Origin: an uncultured Christensenella sp.
Lineage (GTDB): Bacteria > Bacillota > Clostridia > Christensenellales > Borkfalkiaceae
Direction: 5' to 3'
DNA length: 64,000 bases
Assembly (NCBI GenBank): GCA_910576655.1
Contig: CAJTJC010000001.1
Coordinates: 124,001-188,000, forward strand
In this document: positions 56,787 to 64,000 of the stretch, piece by piece
Layout: each line of letters begins with the position of its first letter
How positions within the stretch are numbered: the stretch's first letter is position 1
Notes under the pieces: generated by a model
The model's database searches: none
What the model was told of the DNA's origin: nothing
What the model saw: the letters and a program-made list of their open reading frames with translations, nothing else
Position numbers and translations under genes: made by a program

Positions 56787-57406
56787 TTATCGAAAATTGC
56801 GCAGATTTGCGCGAATACGTCGTCGGGACTGCCCGTGCCGCCCGTGACGGTTGCAAGCTTGCCCTGCGACTTGTAATAATCTATGAGTGGCGCGGTCTGC
56901 GACTTGTAGGTATCGAGACGGGTTTTGACCGTTTCGGGAACGTCGTCGGGACGCTGGAACAGCTTGCCGCCGCACTTTGCGCAGGTTTCGCTGCCGTTTA
57001 GCGTGGAAACGTGATAGCTTTCCCCGCACGAGCAGACGCGTCTGCCGCAAATTCTGTCCATCAGCAGCGATTCGTCAACGTGAATGTTGAGACAAATATC
57101 GATTTTAGCAAACTTATCGAGCTGCTCCGCCTGATAGAGGTTGCGGGGGAAACCGTCGAGCATAAAGCCGTGCTGCGCGTCGTCCCAGGTCAGTCTGTCC
57201 TTTACTATGTCGCAGGTGACCGAGTCGGGAACGAGCTTGCCTGCGTCCGTATAGGATTTGGCAAGCTTGCCTATTTCCGTGCCGTTTTTGATGTTGGCGC
57301 GGAAAATATCGCCCGTAGATATGTGCAGTAAATTGTATTTTTCTGCAATTTTGCTCGCCTGAGTACCCTTTCCGGCACCGGGCGCGCCAAGTAAAATTAT
57401 ATTCAT
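56783..57406 (-). CDS. adk: Adenylate kinase (zinc-binding LID)
   Basis: The 207-residue enzyme converts AMP and ATP to two ADP. The P-loop is GAPGAGKGTQASKIA, the AMP-binding region is HISTGDIFRANI, and DGFPRNLYQAEQLD follows. The LID carries a zinc site with CSCGESYH and CAKCGGK, as in Gram-positive adenylate kinases. It is slightly shorter than the usual 214-217. AAAGGTAAATTA precedes the ATG. Confidence 0.97.
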   Translation of the reverse strand: MNIILLGAPGAGKGTQASKIAEKYNLLHISTGDIFRANIKNGTEIGKLAKSYTDAGKLVPDSVTCDIVKDRLTWDDAQHGFMLDGFPRNLYQAEQLDKFAKIDICLNIHVDESLLMDRICGRRVCSCGESYHVSTLNGSETCAKCGGKLFQRPDDVPETVKTRLDTYKSQTAPLIDYYKSQGKLATVTGGTGSPDDVFAQICAIFDK

Positions 57407-57417
57407 TAATTTACCTT

Positions 57418-58785
57418 TTATTTTAAGAAGCCCTTGTAGTTCTTCATCATCAGCTGCGAACCGAGCTGTTTGTCAAGCTCGAGCGCAACGGATACGACAA
57501 TCAGAATACCCGTCGTCGAGAATACCGACAGAAGCGCGGTGTCCTTTACGTTCAAAAGACTGAGCGCGATAATCGATATAAGCGAGGGAATGAACGCAAC
57601 CAGCGACAGATAGATGGCGCCGAAAAGCGTAATTCTGTTCGATATTTTTTTGAGATAATCCGCAGTGGGTCTGCCGGGTCTGATGCCCTGTATAAAACCG
57701 CCGTTCTGCTGAATTGTTTTGGAAACGTCCTCGGGATTGAACTGCATCGACTGATAGAAGAATGCAAACGCGAAGATAAGCAGGCAAAGCGTTATCATAT
57801 AGATAAGCTGACCGTACCATTCGCCGTTAGCCGAGAACCATTCCGTAACGCCCTGATTGGCCGAACTGTTCGGCCAGAAGAGGCTGATTATCATTTGGGG
57901 GAAGGAAATAATCGCAAACGCGAAGATGAGGGGCATAACGCCCGAACCGGCAATTCTGATGGGAATTACCGACGACTGTCCGCCGTACATCTTCCTGCCC
58001 TTTACCTGCTTTGCGTACTGGACGGGAATTCTTCTTTCCGACAGGTCGACCGCGACTATCGCCACGAATTCGAGCACCGTCAGTATTGCGAAGCCCAAAA
58101 GCTCCCAAAGCACCTCGGGCGAGCCGGTGAATACAAGCTTGAATTTTTCAACTATCGTAAGACCTGCGGTCGATATAATACCGATAAAGATTATCAGCGA
58201 AATACCGTTCGAAATTCCGTACTCGGTAATTCTTTCGCCTATCCACATAACGAGCATTGCGCCCGCAGTGTATACGACCGTAAGGAAAATGCCCGCTATC
58301 CACTTTGCGCCGAGCTCGGAAATGCCCGAACCGTTTGCGTAGTGTCCGAAAATCGAAAGCTTTATCGCGTCGCTCTGCAAACCGAAGTTGATTACTATAC
58401 CTATTGCCTGAGCAATCGCAAGCGCTATTGTCACGTAACGGGTTATCTGCGCAATCTTTTTTCTGCCCTCTTCGCCCTGCTTTGACATACGCTCGAGAGC
58501 GGGAATACCTACGGTAAGAAGCTGAATTATAATCGACGCGTTGATATAGGGGCTTATACCCAGAGCAAACAGCGTTGCGTTTGCAAGCGAACCGCCCGTA
58601 ATATCGGTAAGAATTTCAAGGAAGGAATAATTGCCGCTGTTTATCATCTCGCTGAACTTGTCAACGTCTATTCCGGGTACGGGGATATAGCAGCCCAGAC
58701 GGAATATAAGCAGCAGAAGAAGGGTTATGAAAATCTTCTTTCTTATTTCCTTGACCTTAAAACAATTCTTAATTGTTTCAAACAT
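57418..58785 (-). CDS. secY: Preprotein translocase subunit SecY
   Basis: The 455-residue channel subunit of the Sec translocon has the start KVKEIRKKIFITLLLLLIFR, the plug and helix regions (YSFLEILTDITGGSLANATL; GISPYINASIIIQLL), the pore region and the conserved cytoplasmic loop (GFIQGIRPGRPTADYLKKI). Ten membrane helices are expected and visible. AGAGGTTTAAA precedes the ATG. Confidence 0.98.
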   Translation of the reverse strand: MFETIKNCFKVKEIRKKIFITLLLLLIFRLGCYIPVPGIDVDKFSEMINSGNYSFLEILTDITGGSLANATLFALGISPYINASIIIQLLTVGIPALERMSKQGEEGRKKIAQITRYVTIALAIAQAIGIVINFGLQSDAIKLSIFGHYANGSGISELGAKWIAGIFLTVVYTAGAMLVMWIGERITEYGISNGISLIIFIGIISTAGLTIVEKFKLVFTGSPEVLWELLGFAILTVLEFVAIVAVDLSERRIPVQYAKQVKGRKMYGGQSSVIPIRIAGSGVMPLIFAFAIISFPQMIISLFWPNSSANQGVTEWFSANGEWYGQLIYMITLCLLIFAFAFFYQSMQFNPEDVSKTIQQNGGFIQGIRPGRPTADYLKKISNRITLFGAIYLSLVAFIPSLISIIALSLLNVKDTALLSVFSTTGILIVVSVALELDKQLGSQLMMKNYKGFLK

Positions 58786-58857
58786 TTTAAACCTCTTCTA
58801 AGTTGATAATATACCTCGCGTTAGTTACCTTATAGGCAACCGCGCGCCGATATTTTA

Positions 58858-59307
58858 TCAGCCTATAACTTCTATTTTTCCGCCGGCCTTTTCGATAGCT
58901 GCTTTTGCGCTTTCAGAGAACTTGGCAGCCTTAACCGTCAACTTAACCTTCAATTCGCCGGTACCGAGAACTTTGAGTCCCGCCGAGTTTTTAACTTCCT
59001 TTGCAAGGCTGTTTGCAGCTACGTATTCGAAATCGACTACGGTGTCTGCGGGAACCTTTTCAAGCTGGCTTAAATTGATAATGGTGTAACGGGTAGCCCA
59101 CTTGTTGTGGAAGCCGCGTTTGGGGATACGCCTTGCGAGAGGCATCTGACCGCCCTCGAAGCCGGGACGGACACCGCCGCCCGAACGCGCCCACTGGCCC
59201 TTGTGACCCTTACACGAGGTCTTGCCGTGACCGGAGCCTATACCTCTGCCCAACCTCTTTACGCGGGAGGTTGCGCCCTCTGCGGGCGATAACGTGTCTA
59301 TTCTCAT
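58858..59307 (-). CDS. rplO: 50S ribosomal protein L15
   Basis: The 149-residue L15 shows LSPAEGATSRVKRLGRGIGS, GHGKTSCKGHKGQWARSGG, GVRPGFEGGQMPLARRIPKR and the C-terminal domain AAKFSESAKAAIEKAGGKIE. It binds 23S and 5S rRNA late in assembly. Normal length. GGAGAGTAATT precedes the ATG. Confidence 0.97.
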   Translation of the reverse strand: MRIDTLSPAEGATSRVKRLGRGIGSGHGKTSCKGHKGQWARSGGGVRPGFEGGQMPLARRIPKRGFHNKWATRYTIINLSQLEKVPADTVVDFEYVAANSLAKEVKNSAGLKVLGTGELKVKLTVKAAKFSESAKAAIEKAGGKIEVIG

Positions 59308-59309
59308 AA

Positions 59310-59489
59310 TTACTCTCCTGCCTTTTCAGTTTTCAGAAGGTATGCAACCTTTGCGATTTGTCCCAGATTTGCGGGAGTTTCCTCAAAGGTTTTAGTACTT
59401 CCTATTTTTTTAAGTCCAAGCGCCGCAACGGTAGCCTTTACCGTCTTGGTTTCGTTGGACGCACTTCTGATTAAAGTTACCTTTATCAT
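59310..59489 (-). CDS. rpmD: 50S ribosomal protein L30
   Basis: The 59-residue L30, short and easy to miss, reads MIKVTLIRSASNETKTVKAT, VAALGLKKIGSTKTFEETPA and then NLGQIAKVAYLLKTEKAGE. The ATG at 59489 lies 12 bp after rpsE, and the stop falls two bases before the rplO start. Length is normal for bacterial L30. Confidence 0.95.
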   Translation of the reverse strand: MIKVTLIRSASNETKTVKATVAALGLKKIGSTKTFEETPANLGQIAKVAYLLKTEKAGE

Positions 59490-59501
59490 ATCAAGCCTCC
59501 G

Positions 59502-60035
59502 TTAAAGTGATAATTCTTCCACGGTCTTGCCGCGGGAGATAGCCACGTCCTCGGGGGACATAAGCCCGTACAGTCCGTAGACCGCAGCCTTTACGCAGTT
59601 GATGGGGTTCGAAGTGCCGTGCGACTTGGTTCTTACGTCCTTGACGCCCGCAGCTTCCATAACGGCACGGACGGGACCGCCCGCAATAACGCCGGTACCC
59701 TCGGAAGCAGGCATCATAAGCACCGAGCCTCTGCCGAACACACCCGTAATGGTGTGGGGAATGGAAGTGTCTTTAAGGCTGACCTTGCGCATACTCTTTT
59801 TAGCCTGCGCCGTAGCCTTTTCTATCGCTTCGGGAACTTCCTTGCTCTTGCCCATTCCGTAGCCTACGCTACCCTTGCCGTCGCCGACTACGACGAGAGC
59901 CGCAAACCTCATGTTTCTGCCGCCCTTTACGGTCTTGGTAACTCTGTTTACCTGAATAAGCTTTTTAATTAAGCCGTCGTCCTCTTGCCTCTTTCTCTGC
60001 TCTCTTCTTGCAGGTCTTTCTTTCTTTTCTTCCAT
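59502..60035 (-). CDS. rpsE: 30S ribosomal protein S5
   Basis: The 177-residue S5 shows IQVNRVTKTVKGGRNMRFAA, LVVVGDGKGSVGYGMGKSKE and MMPASEGTGVIAGGPVRAVM. It helps keep translation accurate and unwind mRNA. AAGGAGCTTAAC precedes the ATG. Nothing unusual. Confidence 0.97.
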   Translation of the reverse strand: MEEKKERPARREQRKRQEDDGLIKKLIQVNRVTKTVKGGRNMRFAALVVVGDGKGSVGYGMGKSKEVPEAIEKATAQAKKSMRKVSLKDTSIPHTITGVFGRGSVLMMPASEGTGVIAGGPVRAVMEAAGVKDVRTKSHGTSNPINCVKAAVYGLYGLMSPEDVAISRGKTVEELSL

Positions 60036-60045
60036 GTTAAGCTCC

Positions 60046-60414
60046 TTAGAAATTCAGTCCGGCTTCTCTTGCGCCGTCAGCAACTGCCTGTACGCGTCCC
60101 GTATAGAGATAGCCGCCTCTGTCGAACACGACTTCCTTTATACCCTGCTTCAAAGCCTTTTCGGCTGCCTTTTTACCGACTACCTTTGCCGCGTCAGTCT
60201 TGGTCATATCCTTTATTTCAGCCTTTACGTCCTTTTCCATGGTCGAAGCGCTGCAAAGGGTAACGCCCTTCGTATCGTCGATTAACTGAACGTAAATGTG
60301 ATTAAGGCTTCTGTATACGTTGAGGCGGGGAGTCTGCGCCGTACCGGATATTTTCTTTCTTACCCTCGTATGGCGGCGCTGTCTTTCTGCGTTTTTATCT
60401 ATCATTTTAATCAT
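60046..60414 (-). CDS. rplR: 50S ribosomal protein L18
   Basis: The 122-residue 5S rRNA-binding protein shows ERQRRHTRVRKKISGTAQTP, RLNVYRSLNHIYVQLIDDTK and the end FDRGGYLYTGRVQAVADGAR. AAGGAGAATTTATT precedes the ATG. The 154-bp gap upstream of it holds a repeated hairpin element. Confidence 0.97.
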   Translation of the reverse strand: MIKMIDKNAERQRRHTRVRKKISGTAQTPRLNVYRSLNHIYVQLIDDTKGVTLCSASTMEKDVKAEIKDMTKTDAAKVVGKKAAEKALKQGIKEVVFDRGGYLYTGRVQAVADGAREAGLNF

Positions 60415-60460
60415 AATAAATTCTCCTTATAGGCAAAAACCTATTGGGTTGTCAGTCGCA

Positions 60461-60547
60461 CGCAAGGCGAGGCGCACGAGCATTTTCAAGGGGAGCTTAC
60501 TTAGGCGTAAGTAACCCGAGAAAAGTGCAGTGCAACAAAGTATTGCG
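60461..60547 (-). repeat. Intergenic hairpin element, copy A (rplF-rplR gap)
   Basis: Most of the gap between rplF and rplR is a sequence related to 63271-63359: shared GAGGCG, GGGGAG, CGTAA, ACCC and ATTGCG blocks in the same order. The central hairpin is GGGGAG-CTTAC-TTAGGC-GTAAG-TAACCC (60490-60517). It is not a terminator, since no T-run follows. Confidence 0.65.
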
Positions 60548-60568
60548 TGATGAATGGCAAGCCAAATT

Positions 60569-61117
60569 TTATTTTTTGCCTTTGCCTCCCGTCTTACCTT
60601 CCTTCCTCTCGATAACTTCGTCGCTGTAAGCGATTCCGTAACCGTGATAGGGTTCGGGAACTCTGATTTTGCGGATGTTTGCAGCTACCTGTCCGACCTT
60701 GGTCTTATCGATACCGCTGACGACTATTTCGGTCTGGCTGGGACATTCGAGCTTGACGCCCTCGGTTTCGACAACCTCTACGGGGTGCGAGAAACCTACG
60801 TTGAGAACTACCTTGCTGCCCTGCTTTGCAACCTTCCAGCCGACGCCGTTTACTTTAAGCGTCTTTTTATAACCGTCGGTTACTCCGACAACCATGTTGT
60901 GAAGCAGCGCGCGGTAAAGTCCGTGCTTTGCCTCGTCTCCTGCTGCGGTGCCAGTCTTTACGACGTGAGCCTCGGCGCCCTCGACCTTAATATCTATTCC
61001 GCCGACGACTTGCTGCGTAAGCGTGCCCTTCGCGCCCTTAACCGTTATTAAACCGTTTTCGAAGGTTACGGTTACGCCCGCGGGGATTACTACGGGTAAT
61101 TTACCTATTCTCGACAT
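60569..61117 (-). CDS. rplF: 50S ribosomal protein L6
   Basis: The 182-residue L6 shows MSRIGKLPVVIPAGVTVTFE, KGTLTQQVVGGIDIKVEG and the C-terminal signature VAANIRKIRVPEPYHGYGIA. It lies at the base of the L7/L12 stalk. AAGGAGGTAATTTAGT precedes the ATG. Length is normal. Confidence 0.97.
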   Translation of the reverse strand: MSRIGKLPVVIPAGVTVTFENGLITVKGAKGTLTQQVVGGIDIKVEGAEAHVVKTGTAAGDEAKHGLYRALLHNMVVGVTDGYKKTLKVNGVGWKVAKQGSKVVLNVGFSHPVEVVETEGVKLECPSQTEIVVSGIDKTKVGQVAANIRKIRVPEPYHGYGIAYSDEVIERKEGKTGGKGKK

Positions 61118-61131
61118 ACTAAATTACCTCC

Positions 61132-61524
61132 TTACCAGATATAGCAAAGCACTTCGCCGCCGACGTTGGCAGCCTTTGCTTTCCTATCCGTCATTATACC
61201 TTTGTTAGTCGAAAGTATTGCGATTCCGAGTCCGTCGAGTACTCTCGGCATATTCTCTACGTCCGAGTAGCTTCTCAGACCGGGCTTGGAAATTCTTTTA
61301 AGTCCGTTTATAACCGAACGGTTTTTGCCTGCGTATTTGAGGGTGATAACGAGCTTGCCGTTATAGCCGTCCTCAACGAGCTTGACGTCGGAAACGTAGC
61401 CCTCGTCGAGCAAAATGTTCGCAATAGCCTTCTTCATATTGGATGAGGGAACCTCAACCGTGTCTTTATTTACCATAATCGCATTTCTGATGCGAGTGAG
61501 CATATCTGCTATAGGGTCTGTCAT
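61132..61524 (-). CDS. rpsH: 30S ribosomal protein S8
   Basis: The 130-residue S8 binds the centre of 16S rRNA. It shows MTDPIADMLTRIRNAIMVNK, VPSSNMKKAIANILLDEGYV and the end GIAILSTNKGIMTDRKAKAA, then CYIW. AGAGGTATAGTT sets the ATG at 61524. The longer frame upstream runs into rpsN and is not used. Confidence 0.97.
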   Translation of the reverse strand: MTDPIADMLTRIRNAIMVNKDTVEVPSSNMKKAIANILLDEGYVSDVKLVEDGYNGKLVITLKYAGKNRSVINGLKRISKPGLRSYSDVENMPRVLDGLGIAILSTNKGIMTDRKAKAANVGGEVLCYIW

Positions 61525-61537
61525 AACTATACCTCTC

Positions 61538-61723
61538 TTACCAACTTGATTTCTTGACGCCGGGAATTTGTCCCTTGTAAGCAAGGTTTCTGAAACAGAT
61601 ACGGCAAACTCCGTACTTTCTGAGAACTGCGTGAGGTCTTCCGCAAATGGAACATCTCGTGTACGCTCTCGTAGAGTATTTAGCAGGTTTCTGCTGTTTG
61701 TTTATCATTGCTTTCTTTGCCAT
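61538..61723 (-). CDS. rpsN: 30S ribosomal protein S14 (zinc form)
   Basis: The 61-residue zinc-type S14 has RCSICGRPHAVLRKYGVCRI and CFRNLAYKGQIPGVKKSSW, with four Zn cysteines. It belongs to the short type found in Gram-positive bacteria. GGAGAACGGATT precedes the ATG. Confidence 0.97.
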   Translation of the reverse strand: MAKKAMINKQQKPAKYSTRAYTRCSICGRPHAVLRKYGVCRICFRNLAYKGQIPGVKKSSW

Positions 61724-61735
61724 AATCCGTTCTCC

Positions 61736-62299
61736 TTACTTCTTGAAGGGCATACCCATTGCCCTTAAAAGCTCTCTGGCTTCCTCATCCGTTTTAGCGG
61801 TTGTTACGAAGCAGATGTCCATACCTCTTATCTTCTCGACCTGGTCGTACTGAATTTCGGGGAAGACAAGCTGTTCCTTTAAGCCCATGCAGTAGTTGCC
61901 CTTGCCGTCGAAACTGTCTGCGGGAACGCCGCGGAAGTCGCGCACGCGGGGAAGTGCAATCGATACGAACTTGTCGTAGAAATCGTACATCATTTTGCCG
62001 CGGAGGGTAACTTTAAGTCCGATAGTCATACCCTCGCGCACCTTGAAGTTTGCGACCGACTTTTTAGCCTTGCACAAAACGGGCTGCTGACCGGATATGA
62101 TTTTAAGCTCGTTCTGAGCCATCTGAATGGACTTTGCATTGTCCTTAATATCGCCTAAACCCGAGCTGATAACTATTTTTACAAGCTTGGGAACCTGCAT
62201 CGGGTTCTTGTATCCGAATTTTTTAGTGAGGACGGGGACGACTTCGTTGTCGTAGCTTTCCAAAACTCTCGATTTGTATTCTTTCTTAGCCTTAGCCAT
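61736..62299 (-). CDS. rplE: 50S ribosomal protein L5
   Basis: The 187-residue L5 binds 5S rRNA and touches the P-site tRNA. It shows FGYKNPMQVPKLVKIVISSG, KAKKSVANFKVREGMTIGLK and LPRVRDFRGVPADSFDGKGN. AAGGAGGGGTAAT precedes the ATG. Confidence 0.97.
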   Translation of the reverse strand: MAKAKKEYKSRVLESYDNEVVPVLTKKFGYKNPMQVPKLVKIVISSGLGDIKDNAKSIQMAQNELKIISGQQPVLCKAKKSVANFKVREGMTIGLKVTLRGKMMYDFYDKFVSIALPRVRDFRGVPADSFDGKGNYCMGLKEQLVFPEIQYDQVEKIRGMDICFVTTAKTDEEARELLRAMGMPFKK

Positions 62300-62310
62300 A
62301 TTACCCCTCC

Positions 62311-62742
62311 TTACTCTGCCTTATCCTCGCCCTGAGGCTCGGTTTCGACAGCTTCATCTTTCTTTGCACGCTTTCTTACGCGCTTCTTGGGTTCTTCCTT
62401 CTTGGCGTTCTTTGCGGCTTTGCCTGCATACGCCTTGTCGAGAACCGCTCCGCATTTGGGGCAGACCCTATGCTTGGTTTCGCCCTCGATATTGTACTTA
62501 ACGCGGATAGCCTTGTCGCAGGAGGAGCAGACGACCATTACGTTCGAAACGTCGATGGGAGCTTCCATTTCGACGATTTTGGAAACGTCGTTCGCCTTTC
62601 TTGCCTTCTGGGACTTTTTGTGAATATTCACGCCCTCGACCACTACCGTTCCGTTTTTGGGAGAAGTTGCAACTACCTTGCCCTGCTTGCCCGCATACTT
62701 ACCGGTGATAACCACTACATTATCATTCAATTTTACGTTCAT
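62311..62742 (-). CDS. rplX: 50S ribosomal protein L24 with C-terminal extension
   Basis: The KOW-type L24 initiates 50S assembly: VVVITGKYAGKQGKVVATSP, VVVEGVNIHKKSQKARKAND, then a Cys pair set (VCSSCDKA, RVCPKCGAVLD) that could bind zinc. At 143 residues it is about 40 longer than usual because of a charged Lys/Glu-rich tail (KKEEPKKRVRKRAKKDEAVE). AAGGAGAAAAGCT precedes the ATG. Confidence 0.95.
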   Translation of the reverse strand: MNVKLNDNVVVITGKYAGKQGKVVATSPKNGTVVVEGVNIHKKSQKARKANDVSKIVEMEAPIDVSNVMVVCSSCDKAIRVKYNIEGETKHRVCPKCGAVLDKAYAGKAAKNAKKEEPKKRVRKRAKKDEAVETEPQGEDKAE

Positions 62743-62758
62743 AGCTTTTCTCCTTGTC

Positions 62759-63127
62759 TTACAGAACTTCCGGTGCGAGAGAGACTATCTTCATATAGTT
62801 CTTTTCTCTCAATTCTCTTGCAATCGGTCCGAAGATACGCGTTCCGCGCGGCTCCTGATTGTTTCCGATTATTACCGCGGCGTTTTCATCGAATCTGATG
62901 TACGTGCCGTCTTCGCGCCTGATGCCCTTCGCCGTGCGAACTATTACCGCTTTGACCACTTCGCCCTTTTTAACGGCGCCGCCGGGATTGGCGGTTTTGA
63001 CCGAGCAAACGATAACGTCGCCTATGTTAGCGGTCTTTCTGAACGAACCGCCGAGCACCTTTATACACATAAGCTCTTTTGCGCCGCTGTTGTCCGCAGC
63101 TTTGAGCCTTGTCTGAGGTTGTATCAT
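62759..63127 (-). CDS. rplN: 50S ribosomal protein L14
   Basis: The 122-residue L14 shows MIQPQTRLKAADNSGAKELM, CIKVLGGSFRKTANIGDVIV, TAKGIRREDGTYIRFDENAA and GPIARELREKNYMKIVSLAP. It forms part of the bridge to 16S rRNA. AGGAGAATTTTT sets the ATG at 63127, after a 251-bp gap with a repeated element. Confidence 0.97.
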   Translation of the reverse strand: MIQPQTRLKAADNSGAKELMCIKVLGGSFRKTANIGDVIVCSVKTANPGGAVKKGEVVKAVIVRTAKGIRREDGTYIRFDENAAVIIGNNQEPRGTRIFGPIARELREKNYMKIVSLAPEVL

Positions 63128-63270
63128 AAAAATTCTCCTATTCTTGAACTTACAACTTATTTTTTGCAGAGGATTGCGCCGCACTCACATAAGCGAGGGG
63201 AGAGCCCCGCTCTACATTGAGCGCAGGTTCACAATCATAACTTACTACTATTTACGACTTTGAAGATACA

Positions 63271-63359
63271 AGCAAGTCGAGGCGTGTGCGGCTTTGCGAC
63301 GGGGAGTTTACACGGACGTAAATGACCCAAGCAAAACGCAAGCACAACGACGAATTGCG
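63271..63359 (-). repeat. Intergenic hairpin element, copy B (rpsQ-rplN gap)
   Basis: The gap between rpsQ and rplN carries a relative of the element at 60461-60547, with conserved GAGGCG, GGGGAG, CGTAA, ACCC and ATTGCG blocks. The hairpin is GGGGAG-TTTAC-ACGGAC-GTAAA-TGACCC (63301-63328). Its first inner pair is T-A where copy A has C-G. The rest of the 251-bp gap holds a further short GC-rich inverted repeat near 63184-63212 and nothing coding. Confidence 0.65.
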
Positions 63360-63378
63360 CCGTATATACGAAGTCGGC

Positions 63379-63636
63379 TTACTTAGCCTTTTCGATAATT
63401 TCGGCTACGCGCCAGTTCTTGTCCTTGGACAGCTTGCGCGTTTCCACTATTCTGACCTTGTCGCCCTCGCCGCACTCGTTGTTTTCGTCGTGCGCCTTGA
63501 AGCGGGTCGTTTTCGTTATCGTCTTTTTATAGAGCGGATGCTTTACCTTTTCGGTAACGGCTACGATAACCGTCTTGTCCATTTTGTCGGAAACTACCAG
63601 TCCCACTCTCTCTTTACGAAGATTTCTCTCTTCCAT
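63379..63636 (-). CDS. rpsQ: 30S ribosomal protein S17
   Basis: The 85-residue S17 is an OB-fold 16S rRNA-binding protein: RNLRKERVGLVVSDKMDKTV, then HPLYKKTITKTTRFKAHDEN and the end ETRKLSKDKNWRVAEIIEKA. AAGGAGGCACACG precedes the ATG. Confidence 0.97.
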   Translation of the reverse strand: MEERNLRKERVGLVVSDKMDKTVIVAVTEKVKHPLYKKTITKTTRFKAHDENNECGEGDKVRIVETRKLSKDKNWRVAEIIEKAK

Positions 63637-63647
63637 CGTGTGCCTCC

Positions 63648-63842
63648 TTACACCTTCAACTGCCTTGCACGGATAACCGTGTTCACGCGCGCGATATCCT
63701 TTTTAATAAGGTTTATCGACATGGGGTTATCGAGCTGTCTGCCCGCCTGACGGAAGCGAAGATTGAAAAGCTCGCTTTTAAGCTCTTTGAGCTTTGCTTC
63801 GAGTTCTTCGTCGCTTAAATTAACTATTTCCTTAGCCTTCAT
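63648..63842 (-). CDS. rpmC: 50S ribosomal protein L29
   Basis: The 64-residue L29 lies at the tunnel exit: MKAKEIVNLSDEELEAKLKE, LKSELFNLRFRQAGRQLDNP and the end IARVNTVIRARQLKV. It overlaps the end of rplP by 11 bp, so the two are translationally coupled. Confidence 0.97.
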   Translation of the reverse strand: MKAKEIVNLSDEELEAKLKELKSELFNLRFRQAGRQLDNPMSINLIKKDIARVNTVIRARQLKV

Positions 63843-64000
63843 TAGCTTCCACCTCGTTTTCTTTCTTCACAAACTTACACTTAACGGGGAGCTTGTGACT
63901 TGCAAGGCGCATTGCTTCCCTTGCAATATCCTCGGGAACGCCCGCCATCTCGAACATAACTCTGCCGGGTTTAACGACCGCAACCCAATATTCTACCGAG
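63832..64000 (-). CDS. rplP: 50S ribosomal protein L16, C-terminal part
   Basis: The gene runs off the right edge, so only the last 55 or so residues are seen: SVEYWVAVVKPGRVMFEMAG, then VPEDIAREAMRLASHKLPVK and CKFVKKENEVEANEG. This is the conserved C-terminal part of L16, and the position before rpmC confirms it. The stop at 63832-63834 lies inside rpmC. Confidence 0.95.
   Translation of the reverse strand, partial: SVEYWVAVVKPGRVMFEMAGVPEDIAREAMRLASHKLPVKCKFVKKENEVEANEG

Overview
The window comes from a bacterial chromosome, most likely an uncultured, gut-type member of the Clostridia (Bacillota). Evidence is the Shine-Dalgarno-rich gene starts, the zinc-type ribosomal proteins (L31, S14, S4 with Cys ligands), the S17-to-L17 ribosomal cluster containing secY-adk-map-infA-rpmJ, a KOW protein between map and infA, and many lipoproteins. 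No rRNA, tRNA or CRISPR array was seen. Nearly all genes lie on the minus strand. The plus-strand exceptions are at 40.1-40.6 kb, 46.0-49.1 kb and 51.8-52.05 kb.

Region 1 (1 to about 9.2 kb, minus strand) is part of a prophage. Read right to left it holds an HTH regulator, an SNF2-type helicase, two phage-type accessory proteins, a DUF4406 protein, a primase-helicase, a cluster of GTGTCCAA repeats that looks like an origin, a VRR-NUC nuclease, a sigma-like late regulator, an HNH endonuclease, the small terminase subunit and the start of a C5 DNA methyltransferase that runs off the left edge. A long structured RNA sits at its right end (8961-9176). No integrase is in the window.

Region 2 (9.2-22.8 kb, minus strand) is one continuous operon of about 17 genes, from a MerR-type regulator (21585) down to a zinc-ribbon protein (9265), with a LysR regulator upstream. 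It encodes five exported lipoproteins carrying seven flavodoxin domains and two cyclophilin-like domains, an exported ApbE FMN transferase, a NusG-II/Gx pair of the kind associated with flavin-based extracellular electron transfer (EetA/EetB-like), a DUF4405 membrane protein, an iron-type alcohol dehydrogenase, two hexapeptide acetyltransferases, a RibD-like reductase, a cupin and a tautomerase. This is the best candidate for an undescribed system: membrane-anchored extracytoplasmic flavodoxins serving a redox or electrophile response.

Region 3 (22.8-33.3 kb) has GCGC-rich housekeeping DNA: an RlmD-type rRNA methyltransferase, a small cluster of TPR/J-like proteins with Cys-rich tails plus a DUF5685 protein, trpS, thrC, a P-loop protein and an aspartate aminotransferase. 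An AT-rich island (31.2-33.1 kb) follows, with a secreted protein, a membrane-anchored partner and the remnant of a second copy.

Region 4 (33.3-52 kb) holds feoA-feoA-feoB with a small Cys-rich partner and repeated operators, a pectate-lyase lipoprotein, a short DtxR/MntR-type repressor, a LigT-like phosphoesterase, a MATE exporter, prfA, a DUF1385-PrmC fusion, rpmE, an oxidoreductase, cardiolipin synthase, a YfcE-type phosphodiesterase, two paralogous small membrane proteins, a collagen-like lipoprotein and two HTH regulators. Three genes here have consensus promoters placed so close to the ATG that their transcripts should be leaderless.

Region 5 (52.1-64 kb) is the ribosomal protein cluster from rplQ back to rplP (cut by the right edge). 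Two copies of a related hairpin-bearing intergenic element lie inside it.
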